From Pedobacter sp. Leaf41 (lineage in GTDB: Bacteria > Bacteroidota > Bacteroidia > Sphingobacteriales > Sphingobacteriaceae), in NCBI RefSeq assembly GCF_001422545.1, contig NZ_LMLE01000001.1, positions 249,373 through 313,372 on the forward strand: a stretch of DNA of 64,000 bases, given 5' to 3'. A model generated the notes under the pieces. It ran no database searches and had not been told where the DNA came from. It was given only the letters and a program-made list of their open reading frames with translations. Below, in pieces: positions 34,097 to 43,181 of this stretch (within the stretch, counting starts at the first letter, position 1; each line of letters begins with the position of its first letter). A program made the translations under genes and the position numbers.

Positions 34097-35017
34097 TTAT
34101 ATCGAATCGACCAAACTCATTAGGCTGATAAAATCCTGATGAATTGATCTTATGGTAGATTGCAATTGGTTAATCATTGCAGAACGGGTATGTAAGTCAT
34201 CAGCTCCGTAGAGCCCACCATCCCCAAACAGCAATTTTTCTTCATCGATATCTACGCCCCCGTTAAACTCGAACTTTAGCCAGCGGTTTTTAATACTATT
34301 AATCAAAGTCACGTTACCGCTTGAGCTGAATTGCTTTTCATTGAGCATCTTCCATACAAATTCCGGGTAATCGGTATTTTTTTCTCCATCCCGCCAAATC
34401 GTTCTTAAAAGGTTATGTTCATGGTAAAACTCCACCTTTTTCCCCTTGGGATTAATAGTCATTGCGCCAAGACCAGCGCTAACCAAGCCACCACTTATGC
34501 CCACGATAGTTTGCGTATTATTCTTTGCTACTGCACTTACAACCGTAGTTAGGGCGCCTATAACCACCGAACCGACTGTGAGCTGCCGATTTCGTTTGCT
34601 GTTTAGTCCATCCAGATAGTCTGCAGCCATATCAGATCGTTCGCCTTCACAATCAAGTTCTGCGGCAACCGCAGTTAGTTGTGCTTGCGCTAAACCAATA
34701 CGGCTATTTATTTTTTGTTTTAACTTCAAATAATCGGCATTATTTGTCCCTTCTTTTTTCAGGCGTGAAAGCGCATTGATCTCATTACTTAAGCCAAGCA
34801 AATGACACAGCAATTGATCGTGTTTAGAAAGTGCATCTATGGCAGATAGATCAGTTGCCGTTTTTTCCTCGAAAAATCCAGTGGAATTAATGTATGGACG
34901 CGTAGGAGTACAATAATTGTATTTAAATGCCTGAGGATTCGTCGTTTGCTTCCTCATGCTTCCGCATGAAAATAAAATCAAAGAAATTGGAGCTAACAAG
35001 ATGGCGTTACGTTTCAT
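34097..35017 (-). CDS. predicted lipoprotein, unknown function
   Basis: 306 residues from the ATG at 35017; a second ATG four codons earlier is also possible. A signal peptide ends in the lipobox LFSCGS (Cys ~18), so it is an envelope lipoprotein. A helical region (SNEINALSRLKKEG ... LKLKQKINSRIGLAQAQL) is followed by a Gly/Ala/Val-rich hydrophobic stretch near 145-185 (GALTTVVSAVAKNN ... GISGGLVSAGLGAM) that could be a membrane hairpin. No family recognised. Single gene, convergent with the cold-shock gene. Confidence 0.65.
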   Translation of the reverse strand: MKRNAILLAPISLILFSCGSMRKQTTNPQAFKYNYCTPTRPYINSTGFFEEKTATDLSAIDALSKHDQLLCHLLGLSNEINALSRLKKEGTNNADYLKLKQKINSRIGLAQAQLTAVAAELDCEGERSDMAADYLDGLNSKRNRQLTVGSVVIGALTTVVSAVAKNNTQTIVGISGGLVSAGLGAMTINPKGKKVEFYHEHNLLRTIWRDGEKNTDYPEFVWKMLNEKQFSSSGNVTLINSIKNRWLKFEFNGGVDIDEEKLLFGDGGLYGADDLHTRSAMINQLQSTIRSIHQDFISLMSLVDSI

Positions 35018-35329
35018 AAAAAAAAACATTTTATGAATGAATATAAGAATCTAGCTGTAAAAAATGATTCTCGATAGAAAATCATTAACATTTCTTTAGA
35101 ATGATGATTTGATTATTTGCTGTAGCTTTTGTGAAATTATAAGATGGATTAATTTTGCTTATCCAATAATGATGTGAGTATAGTGGTGATTGAATTTCCG
35201 AAGAAAAATCTACAATGCTTTTAGAATGTTTCTAAATAAATGTTTTATCGGCGTTTTGTCATAATCGTTTATAAATTAAACTCATAATTAGATACTTTTG
35301 CAAGAAATTTAGATATAAATCCTAATCAA
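35018..35329. other. 312-base gap upstream of sdhC
   Basis: No ORF is apparent. It holds the sdhC -7 element at 35293-35300; the rest is AT-rich with nothing recognised. Confidence 0.5.
35293..35300 (+). promoter_or_regulatory. -7 promoter element of the sdhCAB operon
   Basis: TACTTTTG matches TAnnTTTG, 29 bases before the sdhC start. No convincing TTG at -33. Confidence 0.5.
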
Positions 35330-36010
35330 ATGAGTGGTTTCGGAAATGCGCTTTCTTCATCAATAGGAAGAAAATACGTTATGGGTGTTACAGGAATATT
35401 CCTGATACTCTTTTTAATTGTACATGCTGGTATTAATTCGTTGATATTTCTTGACGATAATGGTTTGACTTTCAATATTGGAGCCCATTTTATGGCGACA
35501 AACTGGATTATCAGAGCTGGGGAGTACATATTGTTTATAGGTTTACTGGTTCACATTTACCAGGCGGTAAACTTGACTATTCAAAACAGAAAAGCAAGAC
35601 CAGAAAACTATGCTGTTTATAATGGAAGCGCCAACAGTAAGTGGTATAGCCGCTCTATGGGCTTGCTAGGTACTTTGTTATTGATTTTCCTTGTAATTCA
35701 CCTTAAAGATTTCTGGGTGGTTTCTCGCTTTACCGGTATTCCAACGGTAGATGCTAACGGTCACGAAGATCTTTATGCGGTAATGAGAGAGAAATTCCAG
35801 GATCCTGTACGTGTAGTTGCCTATGTTTTGTTAATGATTTCGTTGTGCTATCACTTGCTTCATGGTTTTGCTTCGGCATTTCAAACTATGGGATGGAATC
35901 ATTCAAAATACAATGGCATTATTAAAAGCACAAGTGTTTGGTATTCGATTATTATATCGCTTGTTTTCGCTTTGATGCCGATTGCCGTATATACTCATTT
36001 AATTGATTAA
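35330..36010 (+). CDS. sdhC: succinate dehydrogenase / fumarate reductase cytochrome b subunit
   Basis: 226 residues with five membrane segments. It belongs to the B-type, di-haem family: His residues occur in the helices at FLIVHAGINSL, GLLVHIYQAVN, LVIHLKDFW and LCYHLLHGFASAFQTMG. It anchors the complex in the inner membrane and passes electrons between menaquinone and the Fe-S subunit. First gene of sdhCAB; the flavoprotein starts 20 bases later. Confidence 0.93.
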   Translation: MSGFGNALSSSIGRKYVMGVTGIFLILFLIVHAGINSLIFLDDNGLTFNIGAHFMATNWIIRAGEYILFIGLLVHIYQAVNLTIQNRKARPENYAVYNGSANSKWYSRSMGLLGTLLLIFLVIHLKDFWVVSRFTGIPTVDANGHEDLYAVMREKFQDPVRVVAYVLLMISLCYHLLHGFASAFQTMGWNHSKYNGIIKSTSVWYSIIISLVFALMPIAVYTHLID

Positions 36011-36030
36011 GTTTTTAGCACAAAAGAGAT

Positions 36031-38010
36031 ATGTCAGATATTAATTCAAATATTCCAGAAGGCGAATTAACCTCCAAATGGACCAAGTATAAGTCTTCTG
36101 TGCCTTTGGTTAACCCATCGAACAAAAGAACTATTGAAGTAATTATTGTAGGTTCTGGTTTAGCAGGTGCTTCTGCAGCTGCAACTTTAGCTGAAATGGG
36201 TTACAAGGTAAAGTGTTTTTGCTTTCAGGATTCACCACGTAGAGCGCACTCGATTGCGGCTCAGGGTGGTATTAATGCAGCAAAAAATTACCAGAATGAT
36301 GGCGATAGTACTTATCGTTTATTTTATGATACAATTAAAGGTGGCGATTACAGAGCCCGCGAAGCGAATGTGCATCGCTTGGCTGAGGTAAGTGCTAACA
36401 TTATAGATCAATGTGTGGCTCAGGGTGTTCCCTTAGCTCGCGAATACGGTGGTTTGTTAGATAACCGTTCATTCGGTGGTACGCAAGTTCAACGTACATT
36501 TTATGCAGCTGGTCAAACTGGTCAGCAATTGTTATTAGGTGCTTATTCTGCTTTAGAACGCCAGATTGGTATGGGTAAAGTAGAAATGTACACCCGCCAT
36601 GAAATGCTTGAGGTTGTTAAAATTGATGGCAAGGCTCGTGGTATTATTGCCCGTAACCTAATCACTGGAGAAATTGAGCGTCACTTTGGTCATGCGGTTG
36701 TTTTAGGAACTGGTGGTTACGGTAACGTATTTTACCTTTCTACAAACGCAATGGGCAGTAACGTTACGGCAGCATGGAAAGCACATAAACAAGGTGCTTA
36801 CTTCGCCAATCCGTGTTATACCCAAATTCACCCAACCTGTATTCCGGTTTCTGGTGATCACCAATCGAAATTAACCCTGATGTCTGAATCATTACGTAAT
36901 GATGGACGTATCTGGGTTCCTAAAAAGAAAGATGATAACCGTAAAGCTTCAGAAATTCCTGAAGATGAAAGAGATTATTATTTAGAGCGTCGTTACCCAG
37001 CTTTTGGTAACCTTGTGCCTCGTGATGTGGCCTCTAGGGCAGCAAAAGAGCGTTGTGATGCTGGTTACGGTGTAGGTGCTTCAAAATTGGCGGTTTATTT
37101 AGATTTTAAAGCAAATACTGAACGCTACGGTAGAATCGAGGCTTCTAAATCAGGTATTCATAATCCTGATAAAGAAACCTGTATGCGTTTGGGAACCGCG
37201 GTAATCAAAGAGAAATACGGAAATTTATTTGATATGTATGCTCAGATTACCGGTGAGAATCCTTACGAAACGCCAATGCGTATCTATCCAGCAGTTCACT
37301 ACACAATGGGCGGCCTTTGGGTTGATTATAACTTAATGACTTCTGTACCTGGTTTATATTGTACTGGTGAGGCTAATTTCTCCGATCATGGTGCGAACCG
37401 TTTAGGTGCTTCTGCTTTAATGCAAGGTTTGGCTGATGGATATTTCGTGCTTCCTTACACTATTGGTGCTTACTTATCTAAGGAGATTTCTGTAAAAGCT
37501 ATCCCTACAGATCACCCTGCATTCGTAGAAGCAGAAGAGCGAGCGAAAGGAATTCTCAACAAGCTAATCAACATTAAAGGCACCAAATCTGTAGATCATT
37601 TCCACAAACGTTTGGGCCACATCATGTGGGAAAAATGTGGTATGGCTCGTAATGAAAAAGGCCTGAAAGAAGCTATTGAGGAAATCAGAGCTTTACGTGC
37701 TGAATTCTGGAGTAATGTTCGTGTACCTGGTGTAGTAGAAGAATTAAATCCGGAGTTAGAGAAAGCCGGCCGTGTTGCTGATTTCATCGAATTGGGCGAA
37801 CTAATGTGTATTGATGCTTTAAACCGTAACGAAAGTTGTGGTGGTCACTTCCGTGAAGAGTATCAAACAGAAGAAGGCGAGGCTTTACGTGACGATGAAA
37901 ACTTTGCTTACGTGGCAGCCTGGGAATTTAAAGAAGGTGTAAACTTTGAACTTCATAAAGAAGAATTGAAGTTTGAAAATATTAAAGTAGCACAAAGAAG
38001 TTATAAATAG
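36031..38010 (+). CDS. sdhA: succinate dehydrogenase / fumarate reductase flavoprotein subunit
   Basis: 659 residues. FAD-binding [19 protein letters not shown] at the N-terminus, the FAD-linking motif [15 protein letters not shown] near 71, the substrate site with [12 protein letters not shown] near 268 and the catalytic [18 protein letters not shown] near 310-330; [18 protein letters not shown] is the second FAD segment. It interconverts succinate and fumarate at the cytoplasmic face. Longer than E. coli SdhA, as in the epsilon/Bacteroidota type. The intergenic region to sdhB carries inverted TGAGA-type repeats. Confidence 0.95.
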   Translation: MSDINSNIPEGELTSKWTKYKSSVPLVNPSNKRTIEVIIVGSGLAGASAAATLAEMGYKVKCFCFQDSPRRAHSIAAQGGINAAKNYQNDGDSTYRLFYDTIKGGDYRAREANVHRLAEVSANIIDQCVAQGVPLAREYGGLLDNRSFGGTQVQRTFYAAGQTGQQLLLGAYSALERQIGMGKVEMYTRHEMLEVVKIDGKARGIIARNLITGEIERHFGHAVVLGTGGYGNVFYLSTNAMGSNVTAAWKAHKQGAYFANPCYTQIHPTCIPVSGDHQSKLTLMSESLRNDGRIWVPKKKDDNRKASEIPEDERDYYLERRYPAFGNLVPRDVASRAAKERCDAGYGVGASKLAVYLDFKANTERYGRIEASKSGIHNPDKETCMRLGTAVIKEKYGNLFDMYAQITGENPYETPMRIYPAVHYTMGGLWVDYNLMTSVPGLYCTGEANFSDHGANRLGASALMQGLADGYFVLPYTIGAYLSKEISVKAIPTDHPAFVEAEERAKGILNKLINIKGTKSVDHFHKRLGHIMWEKCGMARNEKGLKEAIEEIRALRAEFWSNVRVPGVVEELNPELEKAGRVADFIELGELMCIDALNRNESCGGHFREEYQTEEGEALRDDENFAYVAAWEFKEGVNFELHKEELKFENIKVAQRSYK

Positions 38011-38110
38011 ATGTGAGAGGGTAGATATGAGAAACTAGATAGGAGATATGAGATACGGTAGTTGCCGATGCTCAGGTCTCACATCTCAAGTCTCACATCT
38101 CAAATCTAAT
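38009..38110. repeat. short inverted repeats between sdhA and sdhB
   Basis: AGATGTGAGA (38009-38018) is complementary to TCTCACATCT at 38077-38086 and again at 38091-38100; further GAGATATGAGA units lie between. The first unit overlaps the sdhA stop codon. The RNA could form a hairpin of about 90 bases inside the operon transcript. Confidence 0.7.
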
Positions 38111-38128
38111 GTCCAAAATCTCAATATC

Positions 38129-38899
38129 ATGAGTACAGGAAATATGAACTTAACGCTAAAAGTTTGGCGTCAGAAAAATAACAAAACCAAAGGTGCTTTG
38201 GTAGATTATAAATTGTCTGGTATTTCTCCGGATATGTCTTTCTTGGAGATGTTCGATGTGTTAAACGAAGATCTGATTACTAAAGGTGAAGAGCCGGTGG
38301 TATTCGACCATGATTGCCGTGAGGGTATCTGCGGAATGTGTTCGATGTTCATCAACGGTCGTCCGCATGGTCCGAAAGACTTGGTTACCACCTGTCAATT
38401 GCACATGCGTTCATTCAAAGATGGTGATACTATAGTTGTGGAGCCTTGGAGAGCAGCAGCTTTTCCAGTGGTAAAAGATTTGACTGTAGATCGCTCTGCA
38501 TTTGATAGAGTGATTGCGGCTGGTGGTTTTATTTCTGTAAACACAGGAAACGCACAAGATGCTAATAACCTGCCAATTCCTAAAATGAAAGCAGATGCTG
38601 CTTTCGAAGCGGCAGCTTGTATAGGTTGCGGCGCTTGTGTGGCTACATGTAAAAATGCTTCGGCAATGTTGTTCGTTTCTGCGAAAATTTCTCAGCTGGC
38701 GTTATTGCCACAAGGCCAGCCAGAACGTTATCGTCGTGTGCAAAGCATGGTAGCGCAAATGGATGCTGAAGGTTTCGGTAATTGTACCAATACAGGTGCA
38801 TGTGAAGCAGAATGCCCTAAAGGAATCTCTTTAGAAAATATCGCTTTAATGAATCGTGATTTTGCATCTGCAAAGTTTGTTTCAGAAGAAACGGTTTAA
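38129..38899 (+). CDS. sdhB: succinate dehydrogenase / fumarate reductase iron-sulfur subunit
   Basis: 256 residues from the ATG at 38129; the frame is open further upstream, but that part crosses the TGAGA-type repeat and does not read as protein. Cluster ligands: CREGICGMC for [2Fe-2S], [11 protein letters not shown] for [4Fe-4S] and [14 protein letters not shown] for [3Fe-4S]. It carries electrons between flavin and quinone. Last gene of sdhCAB, with a terminator 40 bases after the stop. Confidence 0.95.
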   Translation: MSTGNMNLTLKVWRQKNNKTKGALVDYKLSGISPDMSFLEMFDVLNEDLITKGEEPVVFDHDCREGICGMCSMFINGRPHGPKDLVTTCQLHMRSFKDGDTIVVEPWRAAAFPVVKDLTVDRSAFDRVIAAGGFISVNTGNAQDANNLPIPKMKADAAFEAAACIGCGACVATCKNASAMLFVSAKISQLALLPQGQPERYRRVQSMVAQMDAEGFGNCTNTGACEAECPKGISLENIALMNRDFASAKFVSEETV

Positions 38900-38937
38900 A
38901 ATTATACTGTGCGTTCGGTTTAGTTACCGAATTCTCG

Positions 38938-38966
38938 AGCCTCCATATTTATGGGGGCTTTTTTAT
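38938..38966 (+). terminator. terminator of sdhCAB
   Basis: AGCCTCCAT / ATGGGGGCT with one T-G pair, 4-base loop, then six T. Confidence 0.75.
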
Positions 38967-39217
38967 TTTGTAAATCTTGCCAAGATAAAAGTTGATCAGA
39001 CTCGATTATTTTTGGTATGCTGCGGTGCGCAAATAAAAGATTTCAAGAGACGACTTCTTAAAAGGGATGTTATCATCAAAATAAAAGTTTGCGAAAGTTG
39101 CAAATATTCTATGTTAGCATATTAAAAAAATATCTAATTAGAAATTTTATTTTGTATTATTTGTATATACATTAAATATTTTATAAATTTAGTGTTCCGA
39201 GACAGGAGAGAAAACAT

Positions 39218-39247
39218 AAAACCCCGACTATTATTAGCTGGGGTTTT
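39218..39247 (-). terminator. terminator of the TonB/BlaI cluster
   Basis: AAAACCCC / GGGGTTTT, 18 bases after the stop of the last cluster gene on the minus strand. Confidence 0.6.
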
Positions 39248-39264
39248 GTGGTTAAGTGTAGTGC

Positions 39265-39690
39265 TTAATTGGGCGAAAAGTTAACCTTGATATTGTATTT
39301 CACCCTAACTGGTTTACCATCTTGTATTCCTGGATTCCATTTTGGCGATTTGCTTACCACTCTTATCGCTTCTTCGTCAATATCTTTCCTCAAGCCGCTA
39401 ACTACCATTACTTCCGTTAAATCTCCACTTCTCTCCACAACAAATGATAGCGTTACAGCTCCGCCTATTCTATCTTTCCAAGCTTGCTTTGGGTATTTAG
39501 TATTTCTGCCTAAATATTGATAGAACTTTTGTAATCCTCCAGGGTATTCTGGTGGCTTTTCTATAGAATTAAAATCGAAATTTTTGATGGAGTCTACCGG
39601 AATCATCACTTCTTGTGCCTTGATCTTGCTTTCTAAAGCGAATAGTAGCGCTATTGACAAAATACTAAATTTAAAGAGCTGAGTTATCAT
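39265..39690 (-). CDS. secreted TonB C-terminal domain protein
   Basis: 141 residues from the ATG at 39690. A signal peptide (to KIKAQ, ~26) is followed directly by one TonB C-terminal domain: EYPGGLQKFYQYLGRNTKYP ... GGAVTLSFVVERSGDLTEV ... DGKPVRVKYNIKVNFS. There is no membrane anchor beyond the signal and no proline-rich span, so it should be free in the periplasm and cannot by itself couple to ExbBD. It is a paralogue of the domains in the two larger cluster genes. It has its own -7 element next to the start codon. Confidence 0.82.
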   Translation of the reverse strand: MITQLFKFSILSIALLFALESKIKAQEVMIPVDSIKNFDFNSIEKPPEYPGGLQKFYQYLGRNTKYPKQAWKDRIGGAVTLSFVVERSGDLTEVMVVSGLRKDIDEEAIRVVSKSPKWNPGIQDGKPVRVKYNIKVNFSPN

Positions 39691-39693
39691 TCT

Positions 39694-39723
39694 CAAATAT
39701 ACAATGCGCTTTGAATTGTACAG
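39694..39723 (-). promoter_or_regulatory. promoter of the 39265 TonB-domain gene
   Basis: On the minus strand CTG, 19 bases, then TATATTTG; the -7 element ends 3 bases before the ATG, leaving essentially no leader. Confidence 0.5.
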
Positions 39724-39728
39724 TGAAA

Positions 39729-39764
39729 TCGCAAAATCTTAATATTGAAATTAAGACTTTGCGA
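39729..39764. terminator. hairpin between two TonB-domain genes
   Basis: TCGCAAAATCTTAAT / ATTAAGACTTTGCGA with one mismatch and a 6-base loop, 21 bases after the stop of the two-domain TonB gene. No strong T run, so termination is uncertain. Confidence 0.5.
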
Positions 39765-39785
39765 TGTTGAGAGCGTCATAAAATG

Positions 39786-40505
39786 TTAAGACAAAGTGAA
39801 ATTCACTGTCATACGGTATTTAGTTTTTACAGGATGGCCATCTGTGCCAATTGCCGGATTCCACCTTGGTGCAGCTTTCATTACCCTCAAAGCTTCTGCA
39901 TCAGTTTCTTTGGATAGCCCTCTGGTTACAACAATATCTGTTAAGGTTCCATTTTTTTCTACATTAAATTCAAGAAAAACTTTTCCTTGGACATTATTTT
40001 TCTGAGCTTCTTTTGGGTATTTAATGTTTTTAGCCAAATAGCTATAAAGCTTCTCTGTTCCCCCAGGAAATTCAGGTGTTAAGCCTGATTTAATCATTGT
40101 TTTTTTATCGGCGCCACTTTGTGATAGGTAGAAATTAACATTGATATTGTATTTGACCCTTACAGGTTTCCCGTTTAGCAGTCCTGGTTCCCAACTTGGA
40201 GAGTTTTTGATTACCCTGATGGCTTCCACATCGGTTTCTTTCGATAAACTCCTTGTTATAACTACATCAGTTAGCTTGCCATTTTTTTCAACTGTAAAGC
40301 TTAAAAATACCTTTCCCTGTATCTTATTATTCTTCGCAACTTCAGGATATTTAATTTCATTTTTCATGTACTGATAGAATTTAACAATTCCACCGGGGTA
40401 AACTGGCTGCTTTTCTACTGATACGAAATCGTAAATTTTTTGTGCTTTTACCGAATTGGTAAGCATGGCAATGCCCGTTAGGGCTAAAATCATTAGCTTT
40501 CTCAT
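39786..40505 (-). CDS. secreted protein with two TonB C-terminal domains
   Basis: 239 residues. Signal peptide to KAQ (~22), then two TonB C-terminal domains in tandem: residues ~30-128 (QPVYPGGIVKFYQYMKNEIK) and ~135-238 (TPEFPGGTEKLYSYLAKNIK). Each contains the pattern GKVFLxFxVEKNGxLTDxVxTR. The two halves and the second TonB domain of the M56 gene are close relatives, so the cluster grew by domain duplication. As with 39265, no inner-membrane anchor is seen. Probably a periplasmic binder of TonB-box-like or peptidoglycan targets; unknown. Confidence 0.82.
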   Translation of the reverse strand: MRKLMILALTGIAMLTNSVKAQKIYDFVSVEKQPVYPGGIVKFYQYMKNEIKYPEVAKNNKIQGKVFLSFTVEKNGKLTDVVITRSLSKETDVEAIRVIKNSPSWEPGLLNGKPVRVKYNINVNFYLSQSGADKKTMIKSGLTPEFPGGTEKLYSYLAKNIKYPKEAQKNNVQGKVFLEFNVEKNGTLTDIVVTRGLSKETDAEALRVMKAAPRWNPAIGTDGHPVKTKYRMTVNFTLS

Positions 40506-40530
40506 GGTTAAATAGTATTAAGTTTTTTAT

Positions 40531-41193
40531 TTAGTTTTTCTTTTGAGATTCTTTTTTAGGAACTTTTGTAGTAATAATAACTACTCCATTTGCGCCTGAT
40601 TCACCATACTGTGATTTTCTAGCAGCAACATCTTTCAGTACATTAATTGATTCAATTGTATTTGGATCAAGCGTTTCTATATTATCTACTTGCTTTCCAT
40701 CAACTATATAAATTGGATTAGCTTTTGGATCGGAATCTTTTTGCAGGAGATTTCTGATAATCACTTTGTGGTCAGAATCTTTTGTCTTGTAATTTCGGAT
40801 CACACCTGTAGCATTCGGGCGAAAACTTAGTCCGGTCATTTTGCCCTGAAGGCCGACGCTATTTGAATCTATGTTCTTATTATAAATTCCTGCTAAACCG
40901 TTTTTAGTTTTAATTTCAATAACACCCGCAAATCCGTCAGGGCCATATTTAGTGGTTGATGCAGCATCTTTCAAAATGTTTATCGATTCGATATTGTTGG
41001 GATCCACACCAGCCATCGATGCCGTTCCTCGTAGGTATTGCTTATTTCCGTCAATTACAATAAGGGGCTCCGCAACAGATGTAGCTGTACCACGTAAAGT
41101 AATGCTCGGTGTTTTGGTGCTATCTGGTTTCGTTTGTGCCTTTACACTATAGGCCAAACCCAGCGCTATAACAATCGTTAATATTCTTTTCAT
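40531..41193 (-). CDS. secreted protein with two orphan SusC-type plug motifs
   Basis: 220 residues. Signal peptide to VKAQ (20). Two repeats of the end of the TonB-receptor plug: IVIDGNKQYL ... NIESINILKDAASTTKYG ... AGVIEIKTKNG at ~45-118 and YIVDGKQVDN ... TIESINVLKDVAARKSQYG ... GVVIITTK at ~150-212. In SusC-type receptors this motif closes the plug domain before the barrel; here no barrel follows. Co-transcribed with the M56 gene (14-base gap) and the two-domain TonB gene. It may occupy or mimic a receptor plug; that is inference. Confidence 0.8.
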   Translation of the reverse strand: MKRILTIVIALGLAYSVKAQTKPDSTKTPSITLRGTATSVAEPLIVIDGNKQYLRGTASMAGVDPNNIESINILKDAASTTKYGPDGFAGVIEIKTKNGLAGIYNKNIDSNSVGLQGKMTGLSFRPNATGVIRNYKTKDSDHKVIIRNLLQKDSDPKANPIYIVDGKQVDNIETLDPNTIESINVLKDVAARKSQYGESGANGVVIITTKVPKKESQKKN

Positions 41194-41207
41194 ATTGTTG
41201 ATCTTAA

Positions 41208-43181
41208 TTATCTTATTTTAAGAGTAGGTGTGTTGGTATCTAACTTAAGTTCCGTGTAACTTGCTTTTCTAAAATCGTTATTTTTTGTGGTAATGATGAG
41301 CACGCCGTTTTTCCCCTTATCTCCGTATAAACTTGTTGCTGCAGCATCTTTTAGTACCGAAACGGATTGAATATCGCGACTATCAATCTTGGTAAAATCA
41401 AATCCATTTTGGCTCACTTTTCCATTTAGTACCACAACACCATCAAATTTCGAGTTGTTAAAAACGTTGCTCGTAGAAAGGCCTTTAATCCGAGTTGCTT
41501 TCTTCACCTCATCATCAACATTTAGTGTGAAATTCACGTTGATGTTGTATTTTACCCTAACGGGTTTACCATCCGTTATTCCGGGATTCCATTTGGGCGA
41601 ACCATTTATTACCCTTAACGCCTCCTCATCCAGTCCGCTACCCAGGCCGCGGGTTATCAAAGCATCGCTAAGCGAGCCATCTTTTTCAACGATAAAGGAT
41701 AGAAAAACTTTTCCCTGCACATTATTTTCTTGTGCTAGTTTTGGATACTTTATGGTCTTGCTTAAATATTCATAAAACTTTGATATCCCCCCAGGAAACT
41801 CCGGCTGTTTCTCTATTGAAACGAAGTCAAAAACCTTGTCTAACTTATCCTCCTCACTGCCACTTTCTACAGGTGAAGAATAGCCAATGATATTAATATC
41901 AGAAAGTTTTTGGTAATTAGCCACTTTAATCGTCTCCTTATTTTTAAGCGGGGTCTTATTTCCGGAAAGCGTGAAACCTACTTTCAACGTGTATTTACCA
42001 TTAAGCAGATTTTCAAATTTTCTGTACGACAATATGGCTTTCATCACTTCCTCATCGCAGCCGTCGCCCAAACTCAAAACACTGCTTACGTTTGTTACCT
42101 TATTGTTTTGAAGGGTGAATTTTATCTGAGTATTGCCCTGAAGGTTGTTTTTCTGAGCTTCGGATGGATATTTTATTGATCTGGCCATGAAAGTATAAAA
42201 GTTGTTCCAATTTCCGGCTACTTTTTCTGCTGTAGGAATGATCTCAGTGGTAGATAACTTTTCTGGCGCAAATGCTGGCTCAGGAATAATTATTTCCTGA
42301 ACCATTTCAATAGGTTTGTCCAGTGGTATTTGATTGGTAATTGAAATCAGCTTTTCATTTTTTCTTACCGTTGCTGAGGAGAAAATAATGAGAATTGCAA
42401 AAAGCGGAATAAAGAAGCCATACTTCAAAATGGCTATTTTCTTTGATCTTTCTTTTTGCAACATAAAGATCCGTTTCTTGATGAGTGATTGATCAAAGAA
42501 ACCATTGGTAAGGCGATTGGGAGAAATTCCGAACGACTGACTTAAGATAAGCATCGCATATTCAGCTTTATCACCTTGAAATGCCGCAGCATGCTCATCT
42601 GCTAAAAATTCGTGAATATTTTTAATGGATTTTTTGTAGAAATAAATGATTGGATTTATCCAGGTAAAAACTCCTATAATCTCAAAAAACAAAATATCTG
42701 CGGTATGCCATTGTTTAATATGGGCTTCTTCGTGTACGTCAATCACTGCCATTAGCGGCAAATCCTGATCAACGACTTTCTTACTAAAAAAAGAAAAGGC
42801 AGAACCCGATTTCGCATTTTTTATCAGTTTCTGTACTGAGAGTAAATTGTAAGCAAGCTTGCCTAAGCAGAAGATTATGCCTGCACAATAGATATACACA
42901 AACGCATAACCCCAATTAAAGCCATTGCTACTATCGCCTACAATAGTAGCTTTTTCCAATACGGCTTCCCAATTTACAGATGTATAAACCTGCTGTGCCG
43001 CCTTTTGCTCAGTAAGCCATTCCAGTCGGATAAATGGAATAGATAATGATAATACACCAGCACTTACCAGGTAAACGCGGTTGAGTAAAAAGTAGGTTTC
43101 CTTATCTAAAAGTAATTTATAAAAGCCATAAAAAACAATTAAGTATAAGTTTACCTGAAGGAGGTAATGGGCAAAACTCAT
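41208..43181 (-). CDS. M56 (BlaR1-like) metallopeptidase fused to TonB domains and a plug motif
   Basis: 657 residues. N-terminal part with about four membrane segments and the M56 peptidase: DVHEEAHIKQWH near 150-161 has the HExxH zinc motif and IHEFLADEHA near 190 the third ligand. A further membrane segment follows near 265-285 (YGFFIPLFAILIIFSSATV). The periplasmic part holds a diverged TonB C-terminal domain (~325-410), a typical one (~455-555, QPEFPGGISKFYEYLSK) and a SusC-type plug motif (~575-640, SVSVLKDAAATSLYGDKG). BlaR1-type peptidases sense an outside signal and cleave the BlaI repressor; the blaI-like gene overlaps it by ATGA. No beta-lactamase or PBP sensor domain is present. 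Confidence 0.88.
   Translation of the reverse strand: MSFAHYLLQVNLYLIVFYGFYKLLLDKETYFLLNRVYLVSAGVLSLSIPFIRLEWLTEQKAAQQVYTSVNWEAVLEKATIVGDSSNGFNWGYAFVYIYCAGIIFCLGKLAYNLLSVQKLIKNAKSGSAFSFFSKKVVDQDLPLMAVIDVHEEAHIKQWHTADILFFEIIGVFTWINPIIYFYKKSIKNIHEFLADEHAAAFQGDKAEYAMLILSQSFGISPNRLTNGFFDQSLIKKRIFMLQKERSKKIAILKYGFFIPLFAILIIFSSATVRKNEKLISITNQIPLDKPIEMVQEIIIPEPAFAPEKLSTTEIIPTAEKVAGNWNNFYTFMARSIKYPSEAQKNNLQGNTQIKFTLQNNKVTNVSSVLSLGDGCDEEVMKAILSYRKFENLLNGKYTLKVGFTLSGNKTPLKNKETIKVANYQKLSDINIIGYSSPVESGSEEDKLDKVFDFVSIEKQPEFPGGISKFYEYLSKTIKYPKLAQENNVQGKVFLSFIVEKDGSLSDALITRGLGSGLDEEALRVINGSPKWNPGITDGKPVRVKYNINVNFTLNVDDEVKKATRIKGLSTSNVFNNSKFDGVVVLNGKVSQNGFDFTKIDSRDIQSVSVLKDAAATSLYGDKGKNGVLIITTKNNDFRKASYTELKLDTNTPTLKIR

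Noticed and set aside
41389-41775. 128-codon frame opposite the M56 gene
   Set aside because: Similar shadow frames occur opposite every TonB-domain copy here, which shows that they come from the conserved coding strand.
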